A program made the position numbers and the translations under genes. This document shows, piece after piece, positions 6,313 through 8,717 of a stretch of 8,717 nucleotides of DNA. Numbering within the stretch: position 1 is the stretch's first letter; each line of letters starts with the position of its first letter. Origin of the DNA: Thermoplasmata archaeon (GTDB lineage Archaea; Thermoplasmatota; Thermoplasmata; Thermoplasmatales; Thermoplasmataceae); assembly GCA_021797265.1 (NCBI GenBank), contig JAJZZZ010000058.1:1-8717 (forward strand), written 5' to 3'. Under the pieces are notes generated by a model. The model was not told where the DNA came from, ran no database searches, and saw only the letters and a program-made list of their open reading frames with translations.

Positions 6313-7006
6313 AGTGAAGTAGAACAGGGTTCAGGAAATGCCATACAGCCACAGATCTTATGAATAGATCCACAAGGAAGAACATGCTGAGGCTAAGCCA
6401 GGCATAGGTCTCATGATGCCTGTTAATCCTGCTCTGGCCCCTGAATATTTTTCCCCTGATTGAGTGCTGGCAGCTGTAGCAATCAATGTTCCCACCCACC
6501 AGATGCCTTATGGCATGGCATGAAAGTGTGTACACCGTTACCAGTATTGTATTTATGACCAGCAGTATTGTTCCCAGGCTTATGACATAGTTATACCCCG
6601 GGTACCTGATTATTGAGATTGCAATGTCATAATAGAAGAATGGAAGTATTGCCACTGAAAAGTACATGAACCATCTGTGGAGGTTTTCAACCCTGAAGAA
6701 TCTTGTTTCTCCGGTATAACTGCGTCCTTTGAATTCTCCTCTGAATCCAATGGAGCAGGCAACCGGATGGTTGAAGAGATGTCTGTGATAATCCTTCCTG
6801 TATGCATAGCAGGTTAGCCTGAAAAGCCCTATTAAAGGCAGAATAAGCAATGTGGGTGAATAGAAGGGGTCTGTGAGGCCTGTCACAAGTTTTGTCATTG
6901 GGTAAAGTGTCATGAGGTAAATTCCCAGAACAAGGAGCACAATAAACGAAATGAACCTAGCACTGAAAAACTCCGGCGGGATAAGGCTGTTGACTGCCTT
7001 GTTCAT
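6308..7006 (-). CDS. sdhC: Succinate dehydrogenase membrane-anchor subunit, actinobacterial/mycobacterial Sdh1-like
   Basis: This 232-residue protein anchors complex II and passes electrons from SdhB to quinone. About five membrane helices are visible, near 18-36, 51-68, 110-133, 140-163 and 203-222. Conserved-looking Cys/His residues are C66 (RLTCYAYRK), C84 (HPVAC), H110 (ENLHRWF), and C163, H164 and H168 (YTLSCHAIRHLVGG). With the N-terminus inside, all fall on the cytoplasmic side, next to SdhB. The FRLTCYAYRK, YTGETRF and TLSCHxxRH motifs resemble the single long anchor of actinobacterial Sdh1, where a membrane Rieske-type [2Fe-2S] cluster was reported instead of haem. Ligand assignment here is inference; haem binding by histidines is the alternative. 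Another CxxC pair (C176, C179) is in the loop before the last helix. It starts 30 bases after the sdhB stop, with only a weak ribosome site. Confidence 0.88.
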   Translation of the reverse strand: MNKAVNSLIPPEFFSARFISFIVLLVLGIYLMTLYPMTKLVTGLTDPFYSPTLLILPLIGLFRLTCYAYRKDYHRHLFNHPVACSIGFRGEFKGRSYTGETRFFRVENLHRWFMYFSVAILPFFYYDIAISIIRYPGYNYVISLGTILLVINTILVTVYTLSCHAIRHLVGGNIDCYSCQHSIRGKIFRGQSRINRHHETYAWLSLSMFFLVDLFIRSVAVWHFLNPVLLHW

Positions 7007-7036
7007 CTTGGAAATCTGATCATTGTTTTTTATCAG

Positions 7037-7789
7037 TTATACCACCCTCTTCTCTTTTTTTCTTCTGCCTTTTATTAGCATAGCCAGCGGATCATATGTG
7101 AGATCTACTGCCCTTTCTTTCTCCTGTATTATTGCGTTATCCGTGATAACAATATGTTCCGGGCAGACTTCCTGGCAGCATTTTGTTATATTACAGTACC
7201 CTAGCCCGCCCTCCTTGTTCAGGAATGTTGATCTGTCAATTGTATCCATTGGATGCATGTCGAGAGAGGCCGCCTTTACAATGTGCCTTGGGCCGAAATA
7301 ATCCGTGTAATGCTCTCTTACAACGTGGCATACATCCTGGCAAAGGAAGCATTCTATACATTGCCTGAACTCTTTGGAACGCTCCACATCCTCCTGCTTC
7401 ATGCTGAAATGCTGATCTGGGCCGAGCTCCTTTGGCGTGAATGGAGGGATTTTTCTCAGTATGTCCCAGTTTCCTGTAACATCTGTTACAAGATCCTTGA
7501 TAAGAGGAAAAGCACCCATCGGATTAACCGTAATATTGAACCCGACTTTGTCAATTCTTGTTTTGCACATTAACCTCGGGAAGCCGTTTATCTCAGCAGA
7601 ACAGGAGCCGCATTTTGCTGCTTTACAGTTCCATCTGATAGCCAGTGTAGTATCAAGATTCTCCTCTACATATCTGACCGCATCCAGAACTACCATTCCG
7701 TCGACGTAAGGAACTTCAAATGTATCATAATGCTCCTTTTCGTCAACTGATGGGTCTTTTCTATAGATCTTCAGATTGATTTTATCCAT
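7037..7789 (-). CDS. sdhB: Succinate dehydrogenase iron-sulfur subunit
   Basis: This 250-residue cytoplasmic subunit carries electrons from the flavin of SdhA to the SdhC anchor. The N-terminal plant-ferredoxin domain holds the [2Fe-2S] ligands C55, C60, C63 and C75. The C-terminal domain has C144, C147, C150 and C154 (CIECFLCQDVC), then C199, C204, C205 and C209 (YCNITKCCQEVCPE). By alignment with E. coli SdhB, C144, C147, C150 and C209 bind the [4Fe-4S] cluster, and C154, C199 and C205 bind the third cluster. C204 is an additional cysteine where E. coli has asparagine. The family resembles the actinobacterial Sdh1 B subunit. The basic tail (KGRRKKEKR) may sit against the membrane. The start ATG shares one base with the sdhA stop (TGATG) and follows a strong GGAGGTG ribosome site. 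Confidence 0.96.
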   Translation of the reverse strand: MDKINLKIYRKDPSVDEKEHYDTFEVPYVDGMVVLDAVRYVEENLDTTLAIRWNCKAAKCGSCSAEINGFPRLMCKTRIDKVGFNITVNPMGAFPLIKDLVTDVTGNWDILRKIPPFTPKELGPDQHFSMKQEDVERSKEFRQCIECFLCQDVCHVVREHYTDYFGPRHIVKAASLDMHPMDTIDRSTFLNKEGGLGYCNITKCCQEVCPEHIVITDNAIIQEKERAVDLTYDPLAMLIKGRRKKEKRVV

Positions 7790-8717
7790 CAGTACACCTC
7801 CGGTTTAACATATTTCTTCAATTCCTCCGGAATTTCCGGAACTGGCACAGTATCAAACTTCATGCCATCACCATCCTTCGAGCAGATTATGTTCTTCAAC
7901 CATTCCGGATTTTTCTTGGGATAATCTCTTCTTGTGTGTGCGCCTCTGCTCTCGGGCCTCATTATTGCGCTTCTTACAATAGCTTCTGTTGCTATGAGCA
8001 TATTGCCCAACTCAAGAGCGGCGAGCAATCCGTGGTTATACTTAAGTCCTCCCGGTGCCGAGACCCTTGGGTATTTCTCCTTAAGCTCGAGGATCTTTTT
8101 CAGAGCAATTTCAAGATGTTCCTGATCCCTTACTATTCCAACGTTGTCTGACATTGCGGTTGTGAGTTCGTCGATCAGCTTGTACGCGTTCAGGCCATCC
8201 GGATGGACGAGCCCCTTAACTCTTTCGATCTCTGCATTTATTTCCTGTTCATCAAAACCGGGCATATTCTCCGATGTTGCAAACTTCGTTGCCCCCTCGC
8301 CCACTATCTTGCCAAAGACAAGAATGTCGGCCAGAGAATTCCCACCAAGCCTGTTTGCACCATGAAGGCCGCACGCGACTTCGCCTGCAGCGAAAAGCCC
8401 CGGTATATTTGTTGCTCCTGTGTCCGGGTCTACTCTGATTCCCCCCATCTGATAATGGACCGTTGGGGCAACTTCCATCATTTCCTTTGTAATATCTATG
8501 CCGGCAAATTCCATAAACTGATGGTACATACTCGGGAGTTTCTGTTTAACAAATTCTGCCCCTTTGTATGATATGTCAAGGTATACGCCGCCATGTTCGG
8601 TACCCCTTCCTGCCTGAATCTCAGCATAATTTGCCCTGGCAACCACATCCCTTGCATCCAGCTCCTTCTTCTTTGGGGAATACCTCTCCATGTATCGTTC
8701 CTTCTGATTATTGTAAA
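7789..8717 (-). CDS. sdhA: Succinate dehydrogenase flavoprotein subunit, C-terminal part (5' end beyond window)
   Basis: The minus-strand frame stays open to the right edge, entering as [14 protein letters not shown], which matches the middle of SdhA; the methionine at 8691 is therefore internal. About 309 codons are present, roughly half of the usual protein. The missing part contains the N-terminal FAD-binding fold and the flavin-linking histidine. What is here includes the catalytic proton-donating arginine in DARDVVARA (codon 8650-8652), the substrate histidine in PTVHYQMGG (8455-8457), the dicarboxylate-binding arginine in [10 protein letters not shown] (8350-8352), and the FAD-contacting [10 protein letters not shown] segment before it. 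The C-terminal [14 protein letters not shown] motif is also intact. The enzyme oxidises succinate to fumarate in the citric acid cycle; use as a fumarate reductase cannot be excluded. It is the first visible gene of the sdhABC operon. Confidence 0.97.
   Translation of the reverse strand, partial: YNNQKERYMERYSPKKKELDARDVVARANYAEIQAGRGTEHGGVYLDISYKGAEFVKQKLPSMYHQFMEFAGIDITKEMMEVAPTVHYQMGGIRVDPDTGATNIPGLFAAGEVACGLHGANRLGGNSLADILVFGKIVGEGATKFATSENMPGFDEQEINAEIERVKGLVHPDGLNAYKLIDELTTAMSDNVGIVRDQEHLEIALKKILELKEKYPRVSAPGGLKYNHGLLAALELGNMLIATEAIVRSAIMRPESRGAHTRRDYPKKNPEWLKNIICSKDGDGMKFDTVPVPEIPEELKKYVKPEVY
7795..7801 (-). promoter_or_regulatory. Strong ribosome binding site for sdhB inside the end of sdhA
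   Basis: The minus strand reads GGAGGTG five bases before the sdhB ATG at 7789, within the last codons of sdhA. Together with the TGATG stop/start overlap it indicates translational coupling of SdhA and SdhB. Confidence 0.8.

Noticed and set aside
7253..7573. 106-codon plus-strand open frame inside sdhB
   Set aside because: Lies opposite the iron-sulfur ligand region of sdhB and has no family features.
6308..7789. Possibility that this is a heterodisulfide-type or thiol:fumarate reductase rather than succinate dehydrogenase
   Set aside because: SdhB shows no CCG domains, and the third gene is a five-helix anchor with Sdh1-like motifs.
8203..8571. 122-codon plus-strand open frame inside sdhA
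   Set aside because: Shadow of the strongly conserved sdhA frame; composition is not protein-like and no ribosome site or promoter supports it.

Overview
The window looks like chromosomal DNA from an archaeon, most likely of the Thermoplasmatales or close relatives. This placement is inferred from gene types, the AT-rich TATA-like boxes about 25 bases before several start codons, GGTGAT / GGAGGTG ribosome sites inside operons, frequent AGG/AGA/ATA codons, and a succinate dehydrogenase of the actinobacterial / acidophilic-archaeal kind. I see no transposon, phage gene, CRISPR array, tRNA or rRNA. Genes are dense, with few gaps above 150 bases.

Layout from left to right. (1) The minus-strand 5' end of an unfinished gene (1-94) follows a minus-strand DedA/VTT membrane protein (121-813). 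(2) A minus-strand YecD-like isochorismatase-family protein (952-1524) is divergent from hemA (1676-2875, plus), which encodes glutamyl-tRNA reductase. (3) hemL (2859-4139, minus), glutamate-1-semialdehyde aminomutase, converges on hemA with a 17-base overlap. These two enzymes are the two committed steps of C5 tetrapyrrole synthesis. (4) An Egghead-like membrane glycosyltransferase (4201-5409, minus) lies 61 bases upstream of hemL. (5) A dCMP-deaminase-type enzyme (5607-6113, plus) is divergent from it. (6) A minus-strand succinate dehydrogenase operon fills the right side: sdhA (partial, runs off the right edge), sdhB, sdhC and a 61-residue two-helix membrane protein. Its last gene converges on the deaminase with only two bases between stop codons.

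Functionally the window combines respiration (complex II), the entry to tetrapyrrole synthesis, one pyrimidine-nucleotide enzyme, and membrane or surface functions (DedA, glycosyltransferase). The point most worth pursuing is complex II. Its anchor subunit carries a Cys/His set matching the mycobacterial Sdh1 class, in which a Rieske-type [2Fe-2S] cluster rather than haem is reported in the membrane. SdhB has an extra cysteine beside the third cluster, and a tiny membrane protein is translationally coupled to sdhC. I found no convincing wholly new multigene system; the rest is mostly ordinary housekeeping content.
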